From Pratylenchus scribneri (Eukaryota > Nematoda > Chromadorea > Rhabditida > Pratylenchidae): a stretch of DNA of 64,000 nucleotides. A model generated the notes under the pieces. That model worked only from the letters and a program-made list of their open reading frames with translations. It had not been told where the DNA came from and did no database searches. Shown here one piece after another: positions 26,631-39,347 of the stretch. The position numbers and the translations under genes were made by a program. Every line of letters starts with the position of its first letter. The first letter of the stretch is position 1. Location of the stretch: assembly GCA_030063045.1 (NCBI GenBank), contig JAQSEB010000005.1, positions 2,121,001-2,185,000 of the forward strand, read 5' to 3'.

Positions 26631-29600
26631 ACAAATTTTGAGTAATTATTTTTTATAAACAAATATATTTAATTCTCCTATTTTTATGTTTGATCCATCA
26701 ATGCGCTTTTTTTCATGCAAATCCACCTTTTCATATAGACCCGACAATATTCTGCTTTGCAATCATAAAAAAATAGAGGAATGTTGGTTTTTTAATTTAA
26801 ATAATTTTATTTAAAATCAAAATTAAATCCATGATCTTCAGTGCGTAAATTATTTCTAAAAATTAAAAAAATTTGTGCTAATTATAAGGTGGGGGTGGAT
26901 CTCTATGTGTAACTTTTAAGGAAGGGAAAGAAAAAAGTGAAAATTTGGGTAAATGTAACCCATAAAAATTGGCAATTTTTTATTATTAATTTTAATGTAA
27001 TTTGATTCAAAATCAAAATACAAGCGGGTCGGTCCCCTGTCATTAATTATCAAAAATTTAAAAGTAATAAAGAAAATTTTTGTTCATTGCCTTAATTATT
27101 TTTTTTTAATTTAATTCAAATTTCATTTATTTGTTTATTGTTATTGGGACAATTTTAAGAATTTTGAATTATTCTTCTTTTAATATTAATTTGTGTGTTC
27201 AATAAATTTATGGGATGTAATATCATATGTAAAGTTTGAGAAAAATATTAAATATAATCATATATTAATTAATTCTTTTTTGAGTGATTACTATGGTTAT
27301 TTATTGAAAAAGGGTGGATTTTTCATTTTTCAATAATCTGATTACAGCGGATATTTTTTGTAAATTGAGGAACTTGATACCGATCACCGGCTCCATCTTT
27401 ATGAAAATTTAAAAACAATATTTTTGTATATTTATTTTGCATAAATTTAATATTTTGTAAATTAAAAAACAATTTTAGCTTATTTTACTATAATATAATA
27501 TTTTGAAGATTAAATAAAAAATAATTTTTATTTATTTTCCCAAAATAATATAAAAATTTAAAATTGAATATAAATTTGAATTTTAATTAAATTAAATGTT
27601 ATTGCTTTGAGGCTGTACATCATCGGTACATGTATGAATGTTTATTGTGGCAAAAATTAGGATAACAAATAAAGAATGCCTCGCTTCATTTTGAGCAAAT
27701 ATTTCAATTTTCTCAAATGATGAAAAAAATTTATTTTAATTTTGGGTTTCCTATTTCTATATATTTTGATTGGTAAAGTTCTGTTTATTTTCTCCGAAAA
27801 CAGCATTTATGATTTTAAGGACGCCAAAAAGATTTTTTTTTAAATATTTTTATCCGATCATTTTTTTGTAATTATTAAGAATTCTTGATCAGAAAATATT
27901 TTTGTTTTTTTAATAAATTGCGCAAATTGGCTTTTATGTAATAATGAGATCAAATTTAGTAAAAAAATGTCAACAACAATTTTCAGAGATTAAGGAACAG
28001 AACAAGATTGCAAACAAATATTATCTAACCTTTGAAAGAACTAATAAAATTTAGATTAAAACAATTTATTTAATTTTTATTTTATTCAAATTTCATTTTT
28101 TTTTCTTTTTTTGCAAGCCAATTTTGAAACATTTGAAATTATTCTTTTCTTTATATTAATTATTCTGCCAAAAAATTTATGGGATGCTACAAAAATATTT
28201 AATATAGTTATTGATTGGTCGCTATTTCGCATTCTGCAACCTCTTAAATAAGACCTTGACATTTCATTCTCTTATGACAATTTAGAGGACAAATCAAATC
28301 TCTCTTTGAATGAATTACCTTATCTATTAATAACTCATACCCTATTTTCTTTTCCTTCCTCAAAAGCCTAAACTTGTAATTTGCCCATGATCATATTGGA
28401 TAAATACCAATTGAAAGAATGAATAGAAATCAATAGAATTGAATAGAATTTGAAATTAATTGAGCAATTTATTAATTATTTATATTTTTCAAATTTAATT
28501 TTTTTGCCTCTTCTGAGACGACTATTTTGAAAAAGGCGTAAATATTCTTTTTTAATATTAATTTTTTCATACAATAAATTTATGAGTTGCAAATCAAACA
28601 TTAAATAGAGCAATGATCGCTGTCTTCGTATTTCGCAAATAAAAACTGTGGCACTTCATTCTCTTATCTTATTAGGCCAATTTTACCAAACAAAAATCCA
28701 TTTAAATGAATTTCCATCATATAAAAGAATTCCTTTTACCCATTTTCTCGTCCTTTGTGAGAATAGTATAAACTTGTCAATTACAAAAATAAAATTAAAA
28801 TATATTGGATAAAAATATAATTAATTATTCATTTTCCAGGGATAAAAAAAGAAAACCAACTAGAAAAAATAAAAACAATTTGATATTCAATAGATAATTT
28901 GCTTAACTTTTGATGTTACTTTTGATGAAACCATATGATGATGATGATGACCATCGGAACATTTTGAAAATAAACATATAAATTGACAACGATTTCCAAA
29001 TTATTTGAATATCGATTAGGTAGTCCTCTTTTAATAAATGAAAAATTTAATGAAATAATTTTGGTAGCGCACATTTTATTATATTTTTGTATTTTTATAT
29101 TATTTTTTTAATTTTAAAAATGTTGATTTGTAAAGTTTGTTTTTATTTTCAAAAATTAAAAAAGCAGAATTATCGCATTTAAATTAAAAATTTATAATGG
29201 TAATTCATATTTTAATGGAATAACTAAAATTAATTTAATTTTTCTTATAAATTGACCGGAAATAGGAGACGAAAATCTATTGTAAATGGGTCCATCCATA
29301 GCTAATTATTTTCATTTTTAGATAAACTTTTTTTAATTACAAAAATAATTTGTTCACTTGCTCGTGTTGAATTTATTTTTGTACACAATTATGATGCTTA
29401 TTTATTCTCATTTCAATAAAAATATTATATGAGTTTAATAAATTATTGAAAAAATTCTGAAAATTTATTATTTTTTTTTTTCAAAAAAATTTGTTTTCAT
29501 ATGCAATAAAATGTGTATTATATGAATTACTCTCTCTTGTTCCATGTTCGTCAATTTTGCTTTCTTAGATGAATACTAGGTAAACGTTTGAATCAATAAG

Positions 29601-30720
29601 ATGATGATGATGTTCATGGCTTTTGCTAAAACAAAAATTTGGCAAGTTTGATTTAAATTATTTTTAGTATAAAAATAAAATTTCATTTATTAAATTATTT
29701 TTGAACCAAATAAAATTTTTAAATAAAATAATGCATTTAAAATCATTAAAAAGAACTTTATAAAATTAACCAAAAAATTATGGAATCAAAAAAAATATTA
29801 AAAAGATAATTTAAAAATGATTTTAATTATTAATCAAAATATTATAAAATATAATAAAATAAGAAATTTTTTTTAAAAATATAAATTTTCTTTATAATAA
29901 AATTATTCTATAAAAATGGTTCTTTTAGGGGAAAAAAAAGAAGGTATTCATAGAAAAATTAAGAAAATATCTGATAAAGCGAAACTGATCTTTCAGATTA
30001 GAATATTTTTCAAATTTAAACAACTTTAATCCAATTAGCGCAAAATCTGTTTTTTTGGGATTTCTCTTAATTTTCCAAATCCGCAACAAATGGCTAATTG
30101 ACTTAATTCCCGTGCAAATATAAAATAATAGACGCAGTTTTGACGAGGAATTTTCGCATACAAAAATTATCTAGAAATTCTATTATTAAATTTTTGAAAT
30201 TAATTTTTTTGAATTTTGCTCACATGTTTAATTTTATCCAGAAATAAAATTGTAAAAATTTATCAATAAAAGATTTAATAATTTATGGTTTCTAAAATTG
30301 TCACAAAATCTGACCCAACCAAACACATTTTAAAAGATAAAATTAATCTTAAAATAATTTATTAAAATTGGCCAATTTAAATGGCTGAACATGAATTTTA
30401 ATGAAAATATTATTCCAGCTAATTTATTTAATTGTTTTTAAAAATTTTATTTTTATTATTTCATAATTTTAAAATTTCAATTATTTTTGTTAGTGGCCGA
30501 GTCGTGTTTAATTTTGAGAATAAGAAAAAAACGGAAAAGTTTAATAAATTTTACAGGGAAAAAATTTATGAGTTTCATCTTAATTAATAATAAAAATATT
30601 TCAACTTAAAGTTCCAAAAAATTTTCTTAAATTTGATGTAATTATATAAGAACAACGAATTGTTGAGGAAAAAATTTCAGATAAAAATAAAACTTTCATT
30701 TTTTTCGAGACTAAAATATT

Positions 30721-30956
30721 GGTACTTTTGTACTTTGGGTCCCCTTTTTGAAAAGTGAAGGGTCCCCTCTATGGGTCATCAAGTTTCAGGTTAGGGTCAT
30801 TTAGGAATATGTTAGGGATATAATGAGGATGGGGTAAAAATCATCTCAAATGTATCCTAAACCCAAAACCAAACTCTAACACCCAAAGGGGGACCCTTCA
30901 CTTTTCCCCACTTTTTCCAAGATGACCCAAAAAGAGACCCAAAGTACAAAAGTACC
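30721..30956. mobile_element. Small MITE with 21-bp perfect TIR and 8-bp TSD
   Basis: A 236-bp element whose termini begin GGTACTTTTGTACTTTGGGT and match in inverted orientation for 21 bp, flanked by AAAATATT (30713-30720 and 30957-30964). Inner regions repeat the AAGTGAAGGGTCCCC word in inverted form. The superfamily is hAT- or Mutator-like; the ends do not decide it. Confidence 0.85.
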
Positions 30957-31287
30957 AAAATATTTTGGCTTCAGAATAAATTTAAAATAATCTTTAAAAT
31001 TATAAAACACAAAAAATATTTAATAGAAAATTTAAATATATTTTTTGTTAATATTTCCGTTGTTTTGTAATGAACAAAATAAATAATAATCAAACTATTT
31101 GGAATACGATGTGGGTGATTCAATAGATGAAGTTTTGGTTAAACAATAGCAGCAGAAGAACAAATCAAAATATAACTTATATAATATCTAATCCAATTAT
31201 ATACTCATAAAAGCCACCCACCTCGATAAATATAAATGAAAAATATTGTAATAAAAATGGAAAGATAGAATATGTAATTAATTGAGC

Positions 31288-31716
31288 GGTGCTAGGTCAA
31301 TTCCACAATTCTGCAAATGTGGTCAATTCCACAATTCTGCAAATGTGAGGGTTTTCGGCTTATAATTAATCAGAAAGTGGTTTTATACCCCACAAACCTT
31401 ATACCATTTTGTAGATCTCATCGAGACGCATCGATTGGTATATAAATTGTCATGGTTTGGCCCGATATTAAAGAGTTTTAAACCAAAAACTTAAAAATAT
31501 GGGTTTAAACGGTTTAACTCATTATTTTTTGGCCAAACCATGACAAATTTTACACCAATCGATGCGTCTCGATGAGATCTACAAAATGATATAAGGTTTG
31601 TGAGGTCTAAAACCACTTTCTGATTAATTATAAGCCGAAAACCCTCACATTTGCAGAATTGTGGAATTGACCACATTTGCATAGTCCTTTGTCTATTGTG
31701 GAATCGACCCCGCACG
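31288..31716. mobile_element. Foldback MITE (MULE-like), copy 1 of a three-copy family
   Basis: A 429-bp element flanked by the perfect 9-bp duplication TAATTGAGC (31279-31287 and 31717-31725). Arms of ~190 bp are inverted copies, including TTGTAGATCTCATCGAGACG and its complement. The left arm holds two tandem 26-bp units beginning GGTCAATTCCACAA. Ends are GGTGCTAGGTC and GACCCCGCACG. No coding capacity. Confidence 0.93.
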
Positions 31717-31729
31717 TAATTGAGCAATT

Positions 31730-34020
31730 TATTTATTTTTTAATTTTGTTCAAATTATATATTTTTGCACGATGTCTTCCGGAGATAAATTTGAAGAATA
31801 AGGAAAAAATAATGTCTCCGATTAAGTTGAATGTCGGAAAAATTATAGTATTATATTACAAGTGGGAAGAAAAAATTCAAAATTTTTGATTTCTTTGATC
31901 TCCTGTTGTCTCTCTAGTCATTCTCAAAAATAAAATTTAAAAATATTATTTTTAGAATTCCAAATTAATTTTTTTAAATTTATATATGTTCAATTAATAA
32001 ATTTATAGGATGCAATCTAAATTTACAATAGGAGTTTAACAAAAAGAGAAAATAAATTTTTATAATAATGAAATTATTAGGATCAAAAATTAAAGCTAAA
32101 ATGATAGTGCAAATAATTCATTAAAAAAGGAAGTTAATATAGTATGTTTATAGTTTTTCAAAAATTTTTAAAATCAGAAAAAAATTTATAAAAAAGATTT
32201 AATGATAAAAAATTGGCATTAAAAAAGAAAGATGAAATAAAACAATTTATATTCAAAAAATATTTATGTCCAAAAATCTGCATTTTTTTCGTTTTTTTAA
32301 AATAAAATTAATTTTAAAAAATTTATTAGAATTAATCAATAAATTATTTATGAGATTACAAATATCACTAATTTACCCCCATTTGAATCCGAAAAATAAA
32401 AACAGCTTTATACGCTGTTTGATTGGAAATTCTCTCATTTATATTTTTATATGATAATGATTTAAATTTATTTTATAATTGATTTTTTATTCTAATTTGT
32501 CGATAATCGACTGTTGGCTATAACTTTATTGTTGATCATGCTTAGAAATATATTTTTATTTTGGACTAAATAATTTATGTGTTTATTTTTTTATTTTTAA
32601 AATGTTTTATTATATGTTTGAAATTATACTACCAAATTTTTAGTCAAAAATATTTAATTCTACCATTTTTATGTTTGATTTTCGTTGCGCTTTTTACATG
32701 CAAATCCACCTTTTCTTATAGATCTGAAAATATTTTGCTTCGCATCTCAGAATGATCCATTTGGGCATTTCGCTAGCATCAATAATAAATTTTGACTAAT
32801 CCACCTTCATTGAAACGGAATGAATGCAATCATATTCAGGAAGAATATGGTTTTTTATTTTTTAAATTATTATTTTTGCGTCTTCTGTTCGATTGTTTTT
32901 TAAGCAAAAACTAGATTTATAAAGAAATTTATTAAAATTAATAAATACAATATTTATGGGTTTGCAAAAATGCGCTGTTTTTATCTTGAAAAAAATAAAA
33001 TCCAATAAAATATTAAAGAAATAGAATTTATCAAATTCTATTCAAATATTCTCGTTAAAAATTTATTTAAAAAAATTAATCAAATTCTCTGAAAAAAAAT
33101 ATTTTAAAGAATAAATAAATATTTTAATTATTTATTTATTAACAAAATTTTTTTAAAATCATAAATTAAATTTTTCTATTTTATTTTTCTATAAACTATT
33201 GATATTGACATGTTTATTCATTGATCAAAAATTAAATTAATTTCAAAATTTTAAATTTGTATATTATTACCAATTTATTGGAATTTAAATTCATTTTTTA
33301 TGGGCTACCTTACCATAAAAATCAGGTCTCAAAGGCATTTTTAGCAATATTTTAATTTTTTAGCAAACTCATAAATTAATAATTTAATATTTTTATTAAA
33401 TTTCATTTTATTTTAAACCGATAAAAGTGTAGAATGCGATACCTTATACAAAATTTAAAAAAATAAATTATTAATAGAAAAATTTTGAGTATTAAAAAGC
33501 TAGATTTTTCATTTTTTTATATTTTTATTTTTAATTAAATTTATTATTAATATCCACAAATATTCAAGAAAAATTCACAGCTTCAAAAAATACCATTTTA
33601 ATTTAGGAAACAATTCCAAATTGAATTAAATAAATTGAGTTATTTATGAAATTTAGGAAAATTTTAACAATTAAATAAAAAATATTGGCATTGATCAAAA
33701 GGAGAGGTAGAATCGAATCTGCAAGGTCCATGGATTCGGGATCATTATCATAGCTAGGAAGGATTGTTTATTTTTGTTTTTTAATTTTAATTTTTCTAGT
33801 TTATTAATATTTTTGAAGCCCGATGAAAATCATACTTTGCTTTTATACTAAATTTAAAGAGAAATTTATTAAAATTGACTAGTAAAATATTTATGAGATT
33901 GCAAAAATATACTATTTTTATTCAAAAAAAGCAATAAAGTCAAATAAAATATTAATAGAAATTGAATTAGATATTAAAATTATATCAAATTATATAAAAA
34001 AAAATATTCGGATTTTTTAA
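31730..34020. other. Gene-free stretch, repeat-box copies
   Basis: A box copy lies near 31996, and TTTATGGGTTTGCAAAAATG-type copies lie near 32940 and 33890. No coding sequence recognised. Confidence 0.6.
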
Positions 34021-34023
34021 CAG

Positions 34024-34160
34024 ATTAATCAAATAATTAGTGCTGATTAAAACGTGCCTTTTTTGACTAAACAGCCCATTTCTGCATTCATTCAAAGCTG
34101 CCAATTTTGGACCAATAATATGGCCCTGCCAATTTTCTATATGGATATGGAGCGCTAGTG
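34024..34160 (+). pseudogene. Decayed filamin exon, copy A
   Basis: This is a second relic of filamin exon 11, more worn than copy B. It follows TTTTTTAACAG and keeps short matches such as CAGCCCATTT and the stretch reading TNNMALPI (gene: ANNVAVRI). Stops and indels interrupt it. It sits at the same relative place in its duplicated segment as copy B, so the two share one duplication history. Confidence 0.65.
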
Positions 34161-35045
34161 GAAAAAAAAAGAAAAGTAGACTGAGAAAATAAGAAAAAAT
34201 AAAAATGGAATTTGGAATGGAAATATTTTTTATTATTTTATTAAATTTTCTATCAAAATTTATTTTCAAAATTTATATCTTTGCAATCTCTTTAAATGTA
34301 TCCCTTCTTTTTTCATCTTTTATTTAATGTGGAATAAAAATAAAGTAATCCAAATTTCTAGAATGTTTGCATAGCCAATTTTTGCTAGTTAGTAGTTATC
34401 GAAAAATCAATTTTAATGGATTAATATTTTTAAATTGGATTTAAGCCAAAAATTTTCAATTTTATGAGAATGGAACAAATGGAAATAAATGGGTTCAATT
34501 TTATTTCCAAAAATATTCCACAAAATATTAAGCTAATAATAGATAAATTATTTTGTGGAACTTATTCAAATTAATTACTATTTCTTTAAATTTTTCAAAT
34601 ATCTTTGAAATTTTTAATCATTCTTCTTTTCTTTTACAAAAAATCAATTTCCTTTCTCTTCTTTTTCAGTAGCAGATTGACCACAAAATCCACCAAAAAT
34701 CTTTCCAAAATAAAGCCGAAAATAAGGGAAAGAGAAGCTGACCGCCGCTCGCGCACAGTCTAATCAATTTTCCACCAGCAGAGCCGGGCGCACTCTTTTA
34801 TATTTTTCTTATTCTAACTCGCATCAGCCACCGCACAAAAATTCCATACAATCCATCAGCAGCTGCGGGGATTTCCTCTATCCATTCCATCCTACACCGA
34901 ATCCATCTCCCAAAATCCATCATCGGCTTTAATTTTCACTTCTTCCCTTGACCAAATAAAATTCACATTTTGTGGATTTTCTTCCTTTTACACACGACAT
35001 TATCCCTTCGCGCTATTTAAAAAAAATCAATTTTTGATCCATTTT
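34024..35045 (+). repeat. Segmental duplication, copy A
   Basis: It matches 40152-41180 in the same order: decayed filamin exon, a diverged AT-rich spacer (shared words such as TTTGCATAGCC and ATATTCCACAAAATAT), then a well conserved G+C-richer block from about 34640 to 35045. The copies lie about 6.1 kb apart, separated by later transposon insertions. Confidence 0.85.
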
Positions 35046-35049
35046 TGAT

Positions 35050-38000
35050 TGACCAATTCAAATTTGAAAAATTTTAGTTTAAAATTTTTTTAAATTTAAT
35101 TTTTGTCTTTATTTTATTTTTGTTTTTATTTGCAAAATTTCACTTTCAACAATTTTTTTTATATTTTTATTGCTTCAATTTATAAAGCCAAAAAAAATTT
35201 GAAGATAAAAATAAATAAAGTTATAGAAAATTCCTATAAATTAAGAATGAGGATGGTATGAATAGATCAAATAAAATAAAAATGATCTAAAAATAAATTA
35301 TTAAAAAATTTAAATGAAATATTTGTTTGTTTTTGGTGAAGGTTTATTTTTTAACATAAAAATTTGTATTAAAATGAAATAAAATATATTAATAAAAATT
35401 ATACTTATTCTTAACACAATTCAATATAATAATAATAAAATTATTATTAATGTTTTTCTTTAATTTCATTTTAAAAATAATTCAAAAAAATTTTTGTTTT
35501 TCATTAATTCATTTACAATTCAAAAGAAGAAATAATTAATAAATTTTTGTTAATCATTTACAATAATTCACAAATTAGAGAAAAGAAATTTGACATTTCT
35601 TTTCAATTGACTAAAAAAATATAAATTCTTTAGAAAGAAATTTTTATACAAAATAAATATTGGCTTGAATCTAAAAATAGCAAAAAAATGTCGAAGGTTT
35701 TACTTCTTCAATTCATATGCAAATGAATTTATTTTTCATTCTTTATTTAAACCAAATCCAAAAGCAATATTCTAAAGATTTTCCATTTTTGATCATTCGA
35801 GAGAGGAAAATAATTTTAAAATTATACTATTTTAATAGTTGATCTCATAAAATTTTCATTTTTCTTTTTATTTAATAATTATAAAATATTGACTAATAAA
35901 TTAAAATAAAATTTCAAATTGAATCATAAATAATTAAAAATTAGACCAAAAATATTACAATTTTGTCCCTGAAATTTAATCGAATTTAATCAAAATTTTT
36001 ATTTCATTTGATTGATTACCATTTCCGTGACATAGCAAAATTTGGAAGAAAATGGAAACGCATGATACTGCGATCATTTAACCAAATCCCCTTCCATCCC
36101 CCATTCCTCCAAAATTCCATCAATTTTGTGTGTAAAATGTCCCCTTATTAAAATTAAAAATATGATTTTTCTTTTTATTATTTTCCGATTTGCCGCCATG
36201 GGTTAATTTGATAAAAAAAATTTTGCAATTTTCAAAAAATCAAAAACAGCTTGAAATTAAAGTTCATAATTTCGCAAAAAACTGTGCCATTCTTTCAGGC
36301 CAATTTGGACAAATTAAATCTGCTTGAATGAATTTCGATCACATTGTCAGCATAAATTTGTCAGTCTTAAAAATAAAAAAAAAATATTAAAAATCATTCA
36401 TTTTCCAGTGATGGTCACAGATATTTGCCTTTTTGAAAGAGAATGCAATTTAGAATAAGCAATTTTAATTTTATTTTATTAAAATTTGATTTTTTTCTCT
36501 TTGTGAGCGGATAATTTTGAAGAATTCGAAATTATTCTTTCTTTAATATTAATTTATTCATCCAATAAATTTATGGGATGCCAATCAAACACTCAATAGG
36601 ACATTATTTGAAATAAAAATAATCATATTAAAAATTTAAAAATAAAAAATAAAATAAAAATTTTAACAAAAATTTGTTAATCAATTTATTTTTGTAATTT
36701 CTATATCAAAAAATAATTCATAATGTCAACAGTCAACTTCTCTAGAGAAGAGGTTCGACAAGTGCAAACTGCAAATATCCTAAGATATTTTTTTTATTTT
36801 TATCTTTTTAAATTTTTTATTGTCATTATAAATTTGGTGAATAATAAAGTGTGTATTAATTTTAAGATTCTTTTAAGAAATTTATTAATATTTACAAATA
36901 ATTTTTTATGGATTTAAATTGATTTTAATTTTTGATCTAAGAAATGAATTTTTATGTATTCGCATTATTCACTAGATGATAAAAAATTTTACAAAAAAAA
37001 TTTGCCGGCACCATTTGCTGTGTTGGCATTTGGTAGGCATGCTCTAATTGTGCCATGACTATGTGCCAGTCTACCATGTTTAAGCCCGTTGCGCATTCTT
37101 GATCATGATTCAAATAGAAATTAATTTTCAATCAATATTTTATTTGATTTTTCCCTAAAAATTATTCCCTTTCCAGTTGAAATAAAATTTATTTTATTTT
37201 TTTACTATTCTTTTTATCTCATAAATTAATTTAAATTTAATTAAAATTTTATCTCAATTATTTAAAATAAATTTTAAATCAATGGACAAAATATTTACAA
37301 ATATTTTTTCAATTTAATTAAAAATATCTTTTCAATAAAATGGTTACAATAGACTTATTTCAATTGCGAATTGCGATATACTGTTTTTACGTGCGGTTTT
37401 TTGGTCTCCCAAAATCGGTTGATTTTTGCAACAAATTTTCTTACCCACACTACATATTTCTGCTATGTATCTAATAATTTTGTGCAAAATTCAACCGATT
37501 ATGAGAGACAATAACCTTTTCCTATTGTTTTTCACATTTTTGTGTCCTTTGTATTTGCATTGAATGACCCTTTAATATCCTGAACTTTTAAAATCAATAA
37601 GAACAGAGTGAACCTTTTTAATTCTCTATTACATTCATATTAAATTCAAATAATTTTCTAATTTTAATAATATCAACACAACCAGATTTTATTGACTTTT
37701 TTTATAAAACTGCTTTTTTTACAATCCCATAAGTATTTTATTAATCAGTTTTAATAAAATTTTTAAAAAAATTTTTTATAATAAAAAGGATAGAGCCGAG
37801 AACGTCATTAAATAAAAATTTTAACAAATAAAAATTGTGGTGATTCATAATAGGGAGAATATTAATTTTTTAATTTTAGAGTAATATTTTTAATTTTATA
37901 ATATTTGCACATCTTCAAAAATGAATTTTAATCTTATAATTAAAAATTCAATTATTTAAATTTCTTTGCAAAATTATTTTTTATGAGTTAAACAAAATAA

Positions 38001-38050
38001 AATAATAATTTTAAAATTTAATTGATTAAAATCACTTTCAGCAAGGAAGT
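35050..38050. other. Gene-free stretch with last clear forward box copy
   Basis: A box copy near 36564 is followed by low-complexity sequence, the hairpin at 37404-37509, and a reversed box near 37720. No coding sequence recognised. Confidence 0.6.
37404..37509. repeat. Hairpin with 27-bp arms
   Basis: GTCTCCCAAAATCGGTTGAT at the left pairs with ATCAACCGATT-like sequence at the right (about 24 of 27 positions), around a ~50-base loop that itself contains ACATA...TATGT. It may be a tiny MITE or a small-RNA precursor-like hairpin. Confidence 0.6.
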
Positions 38051-38059
38051 GGTCAAAAG

Positions 38060-38929
38060 GGTGCTATGTCAATTCCACAAAAGTAAAAATGTGGTCAATT
38101 CCACAAAAGTAAAAATGTGGTCATTTCCACAAAAGTAAAAATGTGGTCATTTCCACAAAAGTAAAAATGTGGTCATTTCCACAAAAGTAAAAATGTGGTC
38201 ATTTCCACAAAAGTAAAAATGTGGTCATTTCCACAAAAGTAAAAATGTGGTAAAAGAAAGTGCCCGATTGTCAAAAATACAAATATTAATCATTTAAAAA
38301 AATATAATTAATTAAAAAGTGAATGGAGAATTTAAAAATGGAATTAGTTTTATGACTAGCGCAAAAGTCGTTTAACAAACCGGTTTAAAAATGAAAAATT
38401 TCCCCAATTAACGTGAAAATTTAGATTTTTGGTTTTTCAATTATGAGGAACTCAAAAATGAAATGAAAAAATAATTTCAAAAAAAAATTAAATACTAATA
38501 AGTGTAGAAAATAAAATTACAATTTCTCTTGCCAATTTGAAAAACAGGAATATCCTTAACTAGTAATAATAAAATTAATTTTATATGTAATATTACAATA
38601 TGGTTGAACACTCAAAAGCATATAAATCCCAATTTTCACTTCATTCTGACAATATTTACATTTTAGCCATTTTGAACCCGTTTACAAACCACCCAATGAA
38701 CTGGTCAAAAAACTAATGTCATTTTTGAATTCTCCACATCAGAAAACCCCTATGTCCAAATTTTTTCTTCCAACTCAAACAAATAATTTCACAAAAAAAT
38801 TAACATTAGCATTTTTATTTTTGTGTAATTGACCACATTTTACTTTTGTGGAATTGACCACATTTTTACTTTTGTGGAATTGACCACATTTTTTCTGTCC
38901 TTTATCGATTGTGGAATTGTCCTCGGACG
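38060..38929. mobile_element. Foldback MITE (MULE-like), copy 2 with expanded arm repeats
   Basis: An 870-bp element of the same family by its ends (GGTGCTATGTC ... CCTCGGACG) and subterminal TCAATTCCACAA. The perfect 9-bp duplication GGTCAAAAG lies at 38051-38059 and 38930-38938. The left arm is seven tandem 26-bp units (38071-38252); the right has two plus a partial third in inverted orientation (38831-38915). The ~570-bp centre is unlike the other copies, and no protein is recognised in it. Confidence 0.92.
38071..38252 (+). repeat. 26-bp tandem array, seven units, in element arm
   Basis: Seven contiguous 26-bp units run from the CCACAAAAGTAAAAATGTGG core to the next. They differ only at one or two positions (CAATTCC in the first two, CATTTCC later). 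Each unit is itself a loose inverted repeat (CCACA...TGTGG). Confidence 0.95.
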
Positions 38930-39347
38930 GGTCAAAAGAATGAACCAAGTATTATTTTGATATATTTATTTAATTTATCCGCGTTAGAAAATTACACTTT
39001 TTGCAACCCCATAAATATTTATAAAAAAGCGATAGGTTCATTTACAATGAATTTATTGATGTCTCTTGTTATCATCAATTTCGAAAGGATAAAATAAATT
39101 TTTTTTCAAGCAAAAATTAAAATTGAGGCCAAAAATTGGCAGAAATTTATGATTATCATTTCTTTATGTTCAAAGCATCGTGTCAATAAATTAATTATTT
39201 GACATTTTTTGAACTTATAAAAATAGACTTTCAATGAAATTTAAATATATCATTTCTCACTTATAAAAAATAAATTTGTAATATTTTTAGGAAAGAAGAC
39301 GGATCTATTCATCATTTTTCTCATTATTTATTCGCATTCATTTTGAT

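Larger units (their letters stand above)
10040..30700. other. Long gene-free AT-rich stretch, worn repeat units
   Basis: Box copies lie near 12076, 12940, 13415, 13696, 14104, 16478, 17447, 17773, 21879, 22633, 22958, 25872, 26234, 27201, 28170 and 28573. A second box flavour (TTTATGAGGTTACAAAAATG and relatives) recurs near 14550, 18300, 20878 and 24651, and in reverse near 12600. An AT dinucleotide run lies at 19121-19147. No exon was recognised on either strand. Confidence 0.65.

Noticed and set aside
38071..38252. Regular 26-bp repeats that could suggest a CRISPR array
   Set aside because: Units abut with no unique spacers, lie in a transposon arm with a 9-bp target duplication, and the genome is eukaryotic.
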